In this document: positions 35,743 to 48,809 of the stretch, one piece after another
How the letters are laid out: each line of letters starts with the position of its first letter
Numbering within the stretch: position 1 is the stretch's first letter
Origin: Leucaena leucocephala
Lineage: Eukaryota; Streptophyta; Magnoliopsida; Fabales; Fabaceae
DNA length: 64,000 nucleotides
Reading direction: 5' to 3'
Assembly: GCA_037074615.1 (NCBI GenBank)
Contig: JAYWLJ010000065.1
Span: 374,501 to 438,500 of the forward strand
The notes under the pieces: generated by a model
What the model saw: the letters and a program-made list of their open reading frames with translations, nothing else
What the model was told of the DNA's origin: nothing
The model's database searches: none
Program-made: the position numbers and the translations under genes

Positions 35743-38700
35743 ATGTCGATAAATTATGAAACCCGACTCCCTGGAAAGCTTGGCAAGTCTACTTTGCAGA
35801 TAAATTATCACCGCTCGCACAAAAATTCATCTGGCACCCGAAAACGCAAAAATCCTAAAACTGTCCGCAATGGAAGTTTTGGGCCATCGTGTGGTCTAGG
35901 TTTGGCAATTTCTACAGGGCAATGTCGACGTCGATAAATTATGAAACCGGACACTCTGGAAAGCTTGGCAAGTCTACTTTGCAGATAAATTATCACTGCT
36001 CGCAGAAAAATTCATCTGCCACCTGAAAACACAAAAATCACAAACCTGTCCGAAATGGAACTTTTGGGCCATCGTGTGGTCTGGGTTTGGCAATTTCTAC
36101 AGGGCAACGTAGATGTCGATAAATTATGAAACCGGACTCCCTGGAAAGCTTGGCAAGTCTACTTTGCAGATAAATTATCACCGCTCGCAGAAAAATTCAT
36201 CTGGCACCCGAAAACGCAAAAATCCCAAAACTGTCCAAAATGGAAGTTTTGGGCCATCGTGTGGTCTGGGTTTGGCAATTTCTACAGGGCAACGTAGATG
36301 TCGATAAATTATGAAATCGGACTCCCTTGAAAGCTTGGCAAGTCTACTTTGCAGATAAATTATCACCGCTCGCAGAAAAATTCATCTGACACCTGAAAAC
36401 ACAAATCACAAACCTGTCCGAAATGGAACTTTTGGGCCATCGTGTGGTCTGGGTTTGGCAATTTCTACAGGGCAACGTAGATGTCGATAAATTATGAAAC
36501 CGGACTCCCTGGAAAGCTTGGCAAGTCTACTTTGCAGATAAATTATCACCGCTCGCAGAAAAATTCATCTGACACCTGAAAACACAAATCACAAACCTGT
36601 CCGAAATGGAACTTTTGGGCCATCGTGTGGTCTGGGTTTGGCAATTTCTACAGGGCAACGTAGATGTCGATAAATTATGAAACCGGACTCCCTGAAAGCT
36701 TGGCAAGTCTACTTTGCAGATAAATTATCACCGCTCGCAGAAAAATTCATCTGGCACCCGAAAACACAAAAATCCCAAAACTGTCCGAAATGGAAGTTTT
36801 GGGCCATCGTGTGGTCTGGGTTTGGTAATTTCTACAGGGCAACGTAGATGTCGATAAATTATGAAACCGGACTCCCTGGAAAGCTTGGTAAGTCTACTTT
36901 GCAGATAAATTATCACCGCTCGCAGAAAAATTCATCTGGCACCCGAAAACGCAAAAATCACAAACCTGTCCGAAATGGAACTTTTGGGCCATCGTGTGGT
37001 CTGGGTTTGACAATTTCTACAGGGCAATGTCGACGTCGATAAATTATGAAACCGGACACCCTGGAAAGCTTGGCAAGTCTACTTTGCAGATAAATTATCA
37101 CCGCTCGCAGAAAAATTCATCTGACACCTGAAAACACAAAAATCACAAACCTGTCCGAAATGGAACTTTTGGGCCATCGTGTGGTCTGGGTTTGGCAATT
37201 TCTACAGGGCAACGTAGATGTCGATAAATTATGAAACCCGACTCCCTGGAAAGCTTGGCAAGTCTACTTTGCAGATAAATTATCACCGCTCGCACAAAAA
37301 TTCATCTGGCACCCGAAAACGCAAAAATCCTAAAACTGTCCGCAATGGAAGTTTTGGGCCATCGTGTGGTCTAGGTTTGGCAATTTCTACAGGGCAATGT
37401 CGACGTCGATAAATTATGAAACCGGACACTCTGGAAAGCTTGGCAAGTCTACTTTGCAGATAAATTATCACTGCTCGCAGAAAAATTCATCTGCCACCTG
37501 AAAACACAAAAATCACAAACCTGTCCGAAATGGAACTTTTGGGCCATCGTGTGGTCTGGGTTTGGCAATTTCTACAGGGCAACGTAGATGTCGATAAATT
37601 ATGAAACCGGACTCCCTGGAAAGCTTGGCAAGTCTACTTTGCAGATAAATTATCACCGCTCGCAGAAAAATTCATCTGGCACCCGAAAACGCAAAAATCC
37701 CAAAACTGTCCAAAATGGAAGTTTTGGGCCATCGTGTGGTCTGGGTTTGGCAATTTCTACAGGGCAACGTAGATGTCGATAAATTATGAAATCGGACTCC
37801 CTTGAAAGCTTGGCAAGTCTACTTTGCAGATAAATTATCACCGCTCGCAGAAAAATTCATCTGACACCTGAAAACACAAATCACAAACCTGTCCGAAATG
37901 GAACTTTTGGGCCATCGTGTGGTCTGGGTTTGGCAATTTCTACAGGGCAACGTAGATGTCGATAAATTATGAAACCGGACTCCCTGGAAAGCTTGGCAAG
38001 TCTACTTTGCAGATAAATTATCACCGCTCGCAGAAAAATTCATCTGACACCTGAAAACACAAATCACAAACCTGTCCGAAATGGAACTTTTGGGCCATCG
38101 TGTGGTCTGGGTTTGGCAATTTCTACAGGGCAACGTAGATGTCGATAAATTATGAAACCGGACTCCCTGAAAGCTTGGCAAGTCTACTTTGCAGATAAAT
38201 TATCACCGCTCGCAGAAAAATTCATCTGGCACCCGAAAACACAAAAATCCCAAAACTGTCCGAAATGGAAGTTTTGGGCCATCGTGTGGTCTGGGTTTGG
38301 TAATTTCTACAGGGCAACGTAGATGTCGATAAATTATGAAACCGGACTCCCTGGAAAGCTTGGTAAGTCTACTTTGCAGATAAATTATCACCGCTCGCAG
38401 AAAAATTCATCTGGCACCCGAAAACGCAAAAATCACAAACCTGTCCGAAATGGAACTTTTGGGCCATCGTGTGGTCTGGGTTTGACAATTTCTACAGGGC
38501 AATGTCGACGTCGATAAATTATGAAACTGGACTCCCTGGAAAGCTTGGCAAGTCTACTTTGCAGATAAATTATCACCGCTCGCAGAAAAATTCATCTGGC
38601 ACCTGAAAACGCAAAAATCACAAACCTGTCCGAAATGGAACTTTTGGGCCATCGTGTGGTCTGGGTTTGGCAATTTCTACAGGGCAACGTAGAGGTCGAT

Positions 38701-39618
38701 AAATTATGAAACCGGACTCCCTGGAAAGCTTGGCAAGTCTACTTTGCAGATAAATTATCACCGCTCGCAGAAAAATTCATCTGGCACCCGAAAAACGCAA
38801 AAATCCCAAAACTGTCTGAAATGGAAGTTTTGGGCCATCGTGTGGTCTAGGTTTGGCAATTTCTACAGGGCAACGTAGATGTCGATAAATTATGAAATCG
38901 GACTCCCTGGAAAGCTTGGCAAGTCTACTTTGCAGATAAATTATCACCGCTAGCAGAAAAATTCATCTGGCACCCGAAAACACAAAAATCCCAAAACTGT
39001 CCGAAATGGAAGTTTTGGGCCATCGTGTGGTCTGGGTTTGGTAATTTCTACAGGGCAACGTAGATGTCGATAAATTATGAAACCGGACTCCCTGGAAAGC
39101 TTGGCAAGTCTACTTTGCAGATAAATTATCACCGCTCGCAGAAAAATTCATCTGGCACCCGAAAACGCAAAAATCACAAACCTGTCCGAAATGGAACTTT
39201 TGGGCCATCGTGTGGTCTGGGTTTGACAATTTCTACAGGGCAATGTCGACGTCGATAAATTATGAAACTGGACTCCCTGGAAAGCTTGGCAAGTCTACTT
39301 TGCAGATAAATTATCACCGCTCGCAGAAAAATTCATCTGGCACCCGAAAACGCAAAAATCACAAACCTGTCCGAAATGGAACTTTTGGGCCATCGTGTGG
39401 TCTGGGTTTGACAATTTCTACAGGGCAATGTCGACGTCGATAAATTATGAAACCGGACACCCTGGAAAGCTTGGCAAGTCTACTTTGCAGATAAATTATC
39501 ACCGCTCGCAGAAAAATTCATCTGACACCTGAAAACACAAAAATCACAAACCTGTCCGAAATGGAACTTTTGGGCCATCGTGTGGTCTGGGTTTGGCAAT
39601 TTCTACAGGGCAACGTAG
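35743..39618 (+). repeat. 21-monomer HOR (8-mer + 13-mer), copy 1 (3,876 bp)
   Basis: Anchor monomers with ATGAAACCCGACTCC and GCACAAAAATTC occur at 35,743 and 37,218 (1,475 bp, eight monomers) and then at 39,619 (2,401 bp, 13 monomers). The 1,475 + 2,401 = 3,876-bp pattern repeats as a whole. The 8-mer carries two ACACAAATCAC 2-bp losses and one CCCTGAAAGC 1-bp loss (8 x 185 minus 5). The 13-mer adds five monomers, one of them with the five-A gain. A private marker is GCTTGGTAAG near 36,886 and 38,361. Confidence 0.85.
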
Positions 39619-42600
39619 ATGTCGATAAATTATGAAACCCGACTCCCTGGAAAGCTTGGCAAGTCTACTTTGCAGATAAATTATCACCGCTCGCACAAAA
39701 ATTCATCTGGCACCCGAAAACGCAAAAATCCTAAAACTGTCCGCAATGGAAGTTTTGGGCCATCGTGTGGTCTAGGTTTGGCAATTTCTACAGGGCAATG
39801 TCGACGTCGATAAATTATGAAACCGGACACTCTGGAAAGCTTGGCAAGTCTACTTTGCAGATAAATTATCACTGCTCGCAGAAAAATTCATCTGCCACCT
39901 GAAAACACAAAAATCACAAACCTGTCCGAAATGGAACTTTTGGGCCATCGTGTGGTCTGGGTTTGGCAATTTCTACAGGGCAACGTAGATGTCGATAAAT
40001 TATGAAACCGGACTCCCTGGAAAGCTTGGCAAGTCTACTTTGCAGATAAATTATCGCCGCTCGCAGAAAAATTCATCTGGCACCCGAAAACGCAAAAATC
40101 CCAAAACTGTCCAAAATGGAAGTTTTGGGCCATCGTGTGGTCTGGGTTTGGCAATTTCTACAGGGCAACGTAGATGTCGATAAATTATGAAATCGGACTC
40201 CCTTGAAAGCTTGGCAAGTCTACTTTGCAGATAAATTATCACCGCTCGCAGAAAAATTCATCTGACACCTGAAAACACAAATCACAAACCTGTCCGAAAT
40301 GGAACTTTTGGGCCATCGTGTGGTCTGGGTTTGGCAATTTCTACAGGGCAACGTAGATGTCGATAAATTATGAAACCGGACTCCCTGGAAAGCTTGGCAA
40401 GTCTACTTTGCAGATAAATTATCACCGCTCGCAGAAAAATTCATCTGACACCTGAAAACACAAATCACAAACCTGTCCGAAATGGAACTTTTGGGCCATC
40501 GTGTGGTCTGGGTTTGGCAATTTCTACAGGGCAACGTAGATGTCGATAAATTATGAAACCGGACTCCCTGAAAGCTTGGCAAGTCTACTTTGCAGATAAA
40601 TTATCACCGCTCGCAGAAAAATTCATCTGGCACCCGAAAACACAAAAATCCCAAAACTGTCCGAAATGGAAGTTTTGGGCCATCGTGTGGTCTGGGTTTG
40701 GTAATTTCTACAGGGCAACGTAGATGTCGATAAATTATGAAACCGGACTCCCTGGAAAGCTTGGTAAGTCTACTTTGCAGATAAATTATCACCGCTCGCA
40801 GAAAAATTCATCTGGCACCCGAACACGCAAAAATCACAAACCTGTCCGAAATGGAACTTTTGGGCCATCGTGTGGTCTGGGTTTGACAATTTCTACAGGG
40901 CAATGTCGACGTCGATAAATTATGAAACCGGACACCCTGGAAAGCTTGGCAAGTCTACTTTGCAGATAAATTATCACCGCTCGCAGAAAAATTCATCTGA
41001 CACCTGAAAACACAAAAATCACAAACCTGTCCGAAATGGAACTTTTGGGCCATCGTGTGGTCTGGGTTTGGCAATTTCTACAGGGCAACGTAGATGTCGA
41101 TAAATTATGAAACCCGACTCCCTGGAAAGCTTGGCAAGTCTACTTTGCAGATAAATTATCACCGCTCGCACAAAAATTCATCTGGCAGCCGAAAACGCAA
41201 AAATCCTAAAACTGTCCGCAATGGAAGTTTTGGGCCATCGTGTGGTCTAGGTTTGGCAATTTCTACAGGGCAATGTCGACGTCGATAAATTATGAAACCG
41301 GACACTCTGGAAAGCTTGGTAAGTCTACTTTGCAGATAAATTATCACTGCTCACAGAAAAATTCATCTGCCACCTGAAAACACAAAAATCACAAACCTGT
41401 CCGAAATGGAACTTTTGGGCCATCGTGTGGTCTGGGTTTGGCAATTTCTACAGGGCAACGTAGATGTCGATAAATTATGAAACCGGACTCCCTGGAAAGC
41501 TTGGCAAGTCTACTTTGCAGATAAATTATCACCGCTCGCAGAAAAATTCATCTGGCACCCGAAAACGCAAAAATCCCAAAACTGTCCAAAATGGAAGTTT
41601 TGGGCCATCGTGTGGTCTGGGTTTGGCAATTTCTACAGGGCAACGTAGATGTCGATAAATTATGAAATCGGACTCCCTTGAAAGCTTGGCAAGTCTACTT
41701 TGCAGATAAATTATCACCGCTCGCAGAAAAATTCATCTGACACCTGAAAACACAAATCACAAACCTGTCCGAAATGGAACTTTTGGGCCATCGTGTGGTC
41801 TGGGTTTGGCAATTTCTACAGGGCAACGTAGATGTCGATAAATTATGAAACCGGACTCCCTGGAAAGCTTGGCAAGTCTACTTTGCAGATAAATTATCAC
41901 CGCTCGCAGAAAAATTCATCTGACACCTGAAAACACAAATCACAAACCTGTCCGAAATGGAACTTTTGGGCCATCGTGTGGTCTGGGTTTGGCAATTTCT
42001 ACAGGGCAACGTAGATGTCGATAAATTATGAAACCGGACTCCCTGAAAGCTTGGCAAGTCTACTTTGCAGATAAATTATCACCGCTCGCAGAAAAATTCA
42101 TCTGGCACCCGAAAACACAAAAATCCCAAAACTGTCCGAAATGGAAGTTTTGGGCCATCGTGTGGTCTGGGTTTGGTAATTTCTACAGGGCAACGTAGAT
42201 GTCGATAAATTATGAAACCGGACTCCCTGGAAAGCTTGGTAAGTCTACTTTGCAGATAAATTATCACCGCTCGCAGAAAAATTCATCTGGCACCCGAAAA
42301 CGCAAAAATCACAAACCTGTCCGAAATGGAACTTTTGGGCCATCGTGTGGTCTGGGTTTGACAATTTCTACAGGGCAATGTCGACGTCGATAAATTATGA
42401 AACTGGACTCCCTGGAAAGCTTGGCAAGTCTACTTTGCAGATAAATTATCACCGCTCGCAGAAAAATTCATCTGGCACCTGAAAACGCAAAAATCACAAA
42501 CCTGTCCGAAATGGAACTTTTGGGCCATCGTGTGGTCTGGGTTTGGCAATTTCTACAGGGCAACGTAGAGGTCGATAAATTATGAAACCGGACTCCCTGG

Positions 42601-43494
42601 AAAGCTTGGCAAGTCTACTTTGCAGATAAATTATCACCGCTCGCAGAAAAATTCATCTGGCACCCGAAAAACGCAAAAATCCCAAAACTGTCTGAAATGG
42701 AAGTTTTGGGCCATCGTGTGGTCTAGGTTTGGCAATTTCTACAGGGCAACGTAGATGTCGATAAATTATGAAACCGGACTCCCTGGAAAGCTTGGCAAGT
42801 CTACTTTGCAGATAAATTATCACCGCTAGCAGAAAAATTCATCTGGCACCCGAAAACACAAAAATCCCAAAACTGTCCGAAATGGAAGTTTTGGGCCATC
42901 GTGTGGTCTGGGTTTGGTAATTTCTACAGGGCAACGTAGATGTCGATAAATTATGAAACCGGACTCCCTGGAAAGCTTGGCAAGTCTACTTTGCAGATAA
43001 ATTATCACCGCTCGCAGAAAAATTCATCTGGCACCCGAAAACGCAAAAATCACAAACCTGTCCGAAATGGAACTTTTGGGCCATCGTGTGGTCTGGGTTT
43101 GACAATTTCTACAGGGCAATGTCGACGTCGATAAATTATGAAACTGGACTCCCTGGAAAGCTTGGCAAGTCTACTTTGCAGATAAATTATCACCGCTCGC
43201 AGAAAAATTCATCTGGCACCCGAAAACGCAAAAATCACAAACCTGTCCGAAATGGAACTTTTGGGCCATCGTGTGGTCTGGGTTTGACAATTTCTACAGG
43301 GCAATGTCGACGTTGATAAATTATGAAACCGGACACCCTGGAAAGCTTGGCAAGTCTACTTTGCAGATAAATTATCACCGCTCGCAGAAAAATTCATCTG
43401 ACACCTGAAAACACAAAAATCACAAACCTGTCCGAAATGGAACTTTTGGGCCATCGTGTGGTCTGGGTTTGGCAATTTCTACAGGGCAACGTAG
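39619..43494 (+). repeat. 21-monomer HOR (8-mer + 13-mer), copy 2 (3,876 bp)
   Basis: This tandem copy of 35,743-39,618 has anchors at 39,619, 41,094 and 43,495 (1,475 and 2,401 bp). Copy-specific substitutions include ATCGCCGCTCG near 40,054, CCGAACACGC near 40,820, CTGGCAGCCG near 41,186, GCTTGGTAAG near 41,317, CTGCTCACAG near 41,347 and GACGTTGATAAA near 43,311. More private changes cluster here than in most blocks. A third copy starts at 43,495 but ends within about 450 bp. Confidence 0.85.
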
Positions 43495-43930
43495 ATGTCG
43501 ATAAATTATGAAACCCGACTCCCTGGAAAGCTTGGCAAGTCTACTTTGCAGATAAATTATCACCGCTCGCACAAAAATTCATCTGGCACCCGAAAACGCA
43601 AAAATCCTAAAACTGTCCGCAATGGAAGTTTTGGGCCATCGTGTGGTCTAGGTTTGGCAATTTCTACAGGGCAATGTCGACGTCGATAAATTATGAAACC
43701 GGACACTCTGGAAAGCTTGGCAAGTCTACTTTGCAGATAAATTATCCCTGCTCGCAGAAAAATTCATCTGCCACCTGAAAACACAAAAATCACAAACCTG
43801 TCCGAAATGGAACTTTTGGGCCATCGTGTGGTCTGGGTTTGGCAATTTCTACAGGGCAACGTAGATGTCGATAAATTATGAAACCGGACTCCCTGGAAAG
43901 CTTGGCAAGTCTACTTTGCAGATAAATTAT

Positions 43931-46900
43931 CGCCGCTCGCAGAAAAATTCATCTGACACCTGAAAACACAAAAATCCCAAAACTGTCCGAAATGGAACTT
44001 TTGGGCCATCGTCTGGTCTGGGTTTGGCAATTTCTACAGGGCAACGTCGACGTCGATAAATTATGAAACTGGACTCCCTGGAAAGCTTGGCAAGTCTACT
44101 TGGCAGATAAATTATCGCCGCTCGCAGAAAAATTCATCTGACACCCGAAAACACAAAAATCCCAAAACTGTCCGAAATGGAACTTTTGGGCCATCGTCTG
44201 GTCTGGGTTTGGCAATTTCTACAGGGCAACGTCGACGTCGGTAAATTATGAAACCGGACTCCCTGGAAAGCTTGGCAAGTCTACTTTGCAGATAAATTAT
44301 CACCGCTCGCAGAAAAATTCATCTGGCACCCGAAAACGCAAAAATCCCAAAACTGTTCGGAATGGAAGTTTTGCGCCATCGTTGGTCTGGGTTTGGCAAT
44401 TTCTACAGGGCAACGTAGATGTCGATAAATTATGAAACCGGACTCCCTGGAAAGCTTGGCAAGTCTACTTTGCAGATAAATTATCACCGCTCGCAGAAAA
44501 ATTCATCTGGCACCCGAAAAACGCAAAAATCCCAAAACTGTCTGAAATGGAAGTTTTGGGCCATCGTGTGGTCTAGGTTTGGCAATTTCTACAGGGCAAC
44601 GTAGATGTCGATAAATTATGAAACCGGACTCCCTGGAAAGCTTGGCAAGTCTACTTTGCAGATAAATTATCACCGCTAGCAGAAAAATTCATCTGGCACC
44701 CGAAAACACAAAAATCCCAAAACTGTCCGAAATGGAAGTTTTGGGCCATCGTGTGGTCTGGGTTTGGTAATTTCTACAGGGCAACGTAGATGTCGATAAA
44801 TTATGAAACCGGACTCCCTGGAAAGCTTGGCAAGTCTACTTTGCAGATAAATTATCACCGCTCGCAGAAAAATTCATCTGGCACCCGAAAACGCAAAAAT
44901 CACAAACCTGTCCGAAATGGAACTTTTGGGCCATCGTGTGGTCTGGGTTTGACAATTTCTACAGGGCAATGTCGACGTCGATAAATTATGAAACTGGACT
45001 CCCTGGAAAGCTTGGCAAGTCTACTTTGCAGATAAATTATCACCGCTCGCAGAAAAATTCATCTGGCACCCGAAAACGCAAAAATCACAAACCTGTCCGA
45101 AATGGAACTTTTGGGCCATCGTGTGGTCTGGGTTTGACAATTTCTACAGGGCAATGTCGACGTCGATAAATTATGAAACCGGACACCCTGGAAAGCTTGG
45201 CAAGTCTACTTTGCAGATAAATTATCACCGCTCGCAGAAAAATTCATCTGACACCTGAAAACACAAAAATCACAAACCTGTCCGAAATGGAACTTTTGGG
45301 CCATCGTGTGGTCTGGGTTTGGCAATTTCTACAGGGCAACGTAGATGTCGATAAATTATGAAACCCGACTCCCTGGAAAGCTTGGCAAGTCTACTTTGCA
45401 GATAAATTATCACCGCTCGCACAAAAATTCATCTGGCACCCGAAAACGCAAAAATCCCAAAACTGTTCGAAATGGAAGTTTTGCGCCATCGTTGGTCTGG
45501 GTTTGGCAATTTCTACAGGGCAACGTAGATGTCGATAAATTATGAAACCGGACTCCCTGGAAAGCTTGGCAAGTCTACTTTGCAGATAAATTATCACCGC
45601 TCGCAGAAAAATTCATCTGGCACCCGAAAACGCAAAAATCCCAAAACTGTCCGAAATGGAACTTTTGGGCCATCGTGTGGTCTGGGTTTGGCAATTTCTA
45701 CAGGGCAACGTAGAGGTCGATAAATTATGAAACCGGACTCCCTGGAAAGCTTGGCAAGTCTACTTTGCAGATAAATTATCACCGCTCGCAGAAAAATTCA
45801 TCTGGCACCCGAAAACGCAAAAAGCACAAACCTGTCTGAAATGGAAGTTTTGGGCCATCGTGTGGTCTGGGTTTGACAATTTCTACAGGGCAATGTCGAC
45901 GTCGATAAATTATGAAACCGGACTCCCTGGAAAGCTTGGCAAGTCTACTTTGCAGATAAATTATCACCAATAGCAGAAAAATTCATCTGGCTCCCGAAAA
46001 CGCAAAAATCCCAAAACTGTCCGAAATGGAAGTTTTGGGCCATCGTATGGTCTGGGTTTGGCAATTTCTACAGGGCAACGTAGATGTCGATAAATTATGA
46101 AACAGACTCCCTGGAAAGCTTGGCAAGTCTACTTTGCAGATAAATTATCACCGCTCGCAGAAAAATTCATCTGACACCCGAAAGCACAAAAATCCCAAAA
46201 CTGTCTGCAATGGAACTTTTGGGCCATCGTCTGGTCTGGGTTTGGCAATTTCTACAGGGCAACGTCGACGTCGATAAATTATGAAAATGGACTCCCTGGA
46301 AAGCTTGGCAAGTCTACTTTGCAGATAAATTATCACCGCTCGCAGAAAAATTCATCTGACACCCGAAAGCACAAAAATCCCAAAACTATCCGCAATGGAA
46401 ATTTTGGGCCATCGTGTGGTCTGGGTTTGGCAATTTCTACAGGGCAACGTAGAGGTCGATAAATTATGAAACCGGACTCCCTGGAAAGCTTGGCAAGTCT
46501 ACTTTGCAGATAAATTATCACCGCTAGCAGAAAAATTCATCTGGCACCCGAAAACGCAAAAATCCAAAACCTGTCCGAAATGGAACTATTGGGCCATCGT
46601 GTGGTCTGGGTTTGACAATTTCTACAGGGCAATGTCGACGTCGATAAATTATGAAACCGGACACCCTGGAAAGCTTGGCAAGTCTACTTTGCAGATAAAT
46701 TATCACCGCTCGCAGAAAAATTCATCTGCACCTGAAAACACAAAAATCACAAACCTGTCCGAAATGGAACTTTTGGGCCATCGTGTGGTCTGGGTTTGGC
46801 AATTTCTACAGGGCAACGTAGATGTCGATAAATTATGAAACCGGACTCCCTGGAAAGCTTGGCAAGTCTACTTTGCAGATATCACCGTTCGCAGAAAAAT

Positions 46901-48809
46901 TCATCTGGCACCCGAAAACGCAAAAATCACAAACCTGTCCGAAATGGAACTTTTGGGCCATCGTGTGGTCTGGATTTGACAATTTCTACAGGGTAATGTC
47001 GACGTCGATAAATTATGAAACCGGACACCCTGGAAAGCTTGGCAAGTCTACTTTGCAGATAAATTATCACCGCTCGCAGAAAAATTCATCTGGCACCCGA
47101 AAACGCAAAAATCCTAAAACTGTCCGCAATAGAAGTTTTGGGCCATCGTGTGGTCTGGGTTTGGCAATTTCTACAGGGCAATGTCGACGTCGATAAATTA
47201 TGAAACCGGACACTCTGGAAAGCTTGGCAAGTCTACTTTGCAGATAAATTATCACTGCTCGCAGAAAAATTCATCTGCCACCTGAAAACACAAAAATCAC
47301 AAACCTGTCCGAAATGGAACTTTTGGGCCATCGTGTGGTCTGGGTTTGGCAATTTCTACAGGGCAACGTAGATGTCGATAAATTATGAAACCGGACTCCC
47401 TGGAAAGCTTGGCAAGTCTACTTTGCAGATAAATTATCACCGCTCGCAGAAAAATTCATCTGGCACCCGAAAAGGCAAAAATCCCAAAACTGTCCAAAAT
47501 GGAAGTTTTGGGCCATCGTGTGGTCTGGGTTTGGCAATTTCTACAGGGCAACGTAGATGTCGATAAATTATGAAATCGGACTCCCTTGAAAGCTTGGCAA
47601 GTCTACTTTGCAGATAAATTATCACCGCTCGCAGAAAAATTCATCTGACACCTGAAAACACAAATCACAAACCTGTCCGAAATGGAACTTTTGGGCCATC
47701 GTGTGGTCTGGGTTTGGCAATTTCTACAGGGCAACGTAGATGTCGATAAATTATGAAACTGGACTCCCTGGAAAGCTTGGCAAGTCTACTTTGCAGATAA
47801 ATTATCACCGCTCGCAGAAAAATTCATCTGACACCTGAAAACACAAATCACAAACCTGTCCGAAATGGAACTTTTGGGCCATCGTGTGGTCTGGGTTTGG
47901 CAATTTCTACAGGGCAACATAGATGTCGATAAATTATGAAACCGGACTCCCTGAAAGCTTGGCAAGTCTACTTTGCAGATAAATTATCACCGCTCGCAGA
48001 AAAATTCATCTGGCACCCGAAAACACAAAAATCCCAAAACTGTCCGAAATGGAAGTTTTGGGCCATCGTGTGGTCTGGGTTTGGTAATTTCTACAGGGCA
48101 ACGTAGATGTCGATAAATTATGAAACCGGACTCCCTGGAAAGCTTGGCAAGTCTACTTTGCAGATAAATTATCACCGCTCGCAGAAAAATTCATCTGGCA
48201 CCCGAAAACGCAAAAATCACAAACCTGTCCGAAATGGAACTTTTGGGCCATCGTGTGGTCTGGGTTTGACAATTTCTACAGGGCAATGTCGACGTCGATA
48301 AATTATGAAACTGGACTCCCTGGAAAGCTTGGCAAGTCTACTTTGCAGATAAATTATCACCGCTCGCAGAAAAATTCATCTGGCACCTGAAAACGCAAAA
48401 ATCACAAACCTGTCCGAAATGGAACTTTTGGGCCATCGTGTGGTCTGGGTTTGGCAATTTCTACAGGGCAACGTAGAGGTCGATAAATTATGAAACCGGA
48501 CTCCCTGGAAAGCTTGGCAAGTCTACTTTGCAGATAAATTATCACCGCTCGCAGAAAAATTCATCTGGCACCCGAAAAACGCAAAAATCCCAAAACTGTC
48601 TGAAATGGAAGTTTTGGGCCATCGTGTGGTCTAGGTTTGGCAATTTCTACAGGGCAACGTAGATGTCGATAAATTATGAAACCGGACTCCCTGGAAAGCT
48701 TGGCAAGTCTACTTTGCAGATAAATTATCACCGCTAGCAGAAAAATTCATCTGGCACCCGAAAACACAAAAATCCCAAAACTGTCCGAAATGGAAGTTTT
48801 GGGCCATCG
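43931..48809 (+). repeat. Long-range duplicated module, copy 2 (partner at 11,836)
   Basis: This block matches 11,836-16,715 across about 26 monomers. Entry at its left edge is abrupt: the preceding monomer belongs to the 21-mer series and carries ATTATCCCTGCTCG (about 43,742). Private changes in this copy include CTGTTCGAAATGG near 45,463, AAACTATCCGC near 46,385, CTGCACCTG with 1-bp loss near 46,728, AAAAGGCAAAAATC near 47,471 and CAACATAGATG near 47,918. Confidence 0.82.
44424..48481 (+). repeat. 22-monomer HOR, copy 1 (4,058 bp)
   Basis: Variants from 44,424 recur at offset 4,058 (4,059 downstream of the 1-bp loss near 46,728) as far as 51,591. The length equals 22 x 185 minus 12, matching the eight indels I can place in the block. 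The shared private marker AAAAGGCAAAAATC (about 47,471 and 51,531) shows that copy 2 was made after this mutation arose. Confidence 0.82.

Noticed and set aside
11836..48809. Assembly artefact as the default explanation for the distant identical blocks
   Set aside because: The two blocks carry private differences (for example near 11,846, 45,463, 46,385, 46,728 and 47,471), and their flanks are distinct, which argues against a simple duplicated contig. It still needs spanning reads to exclude.
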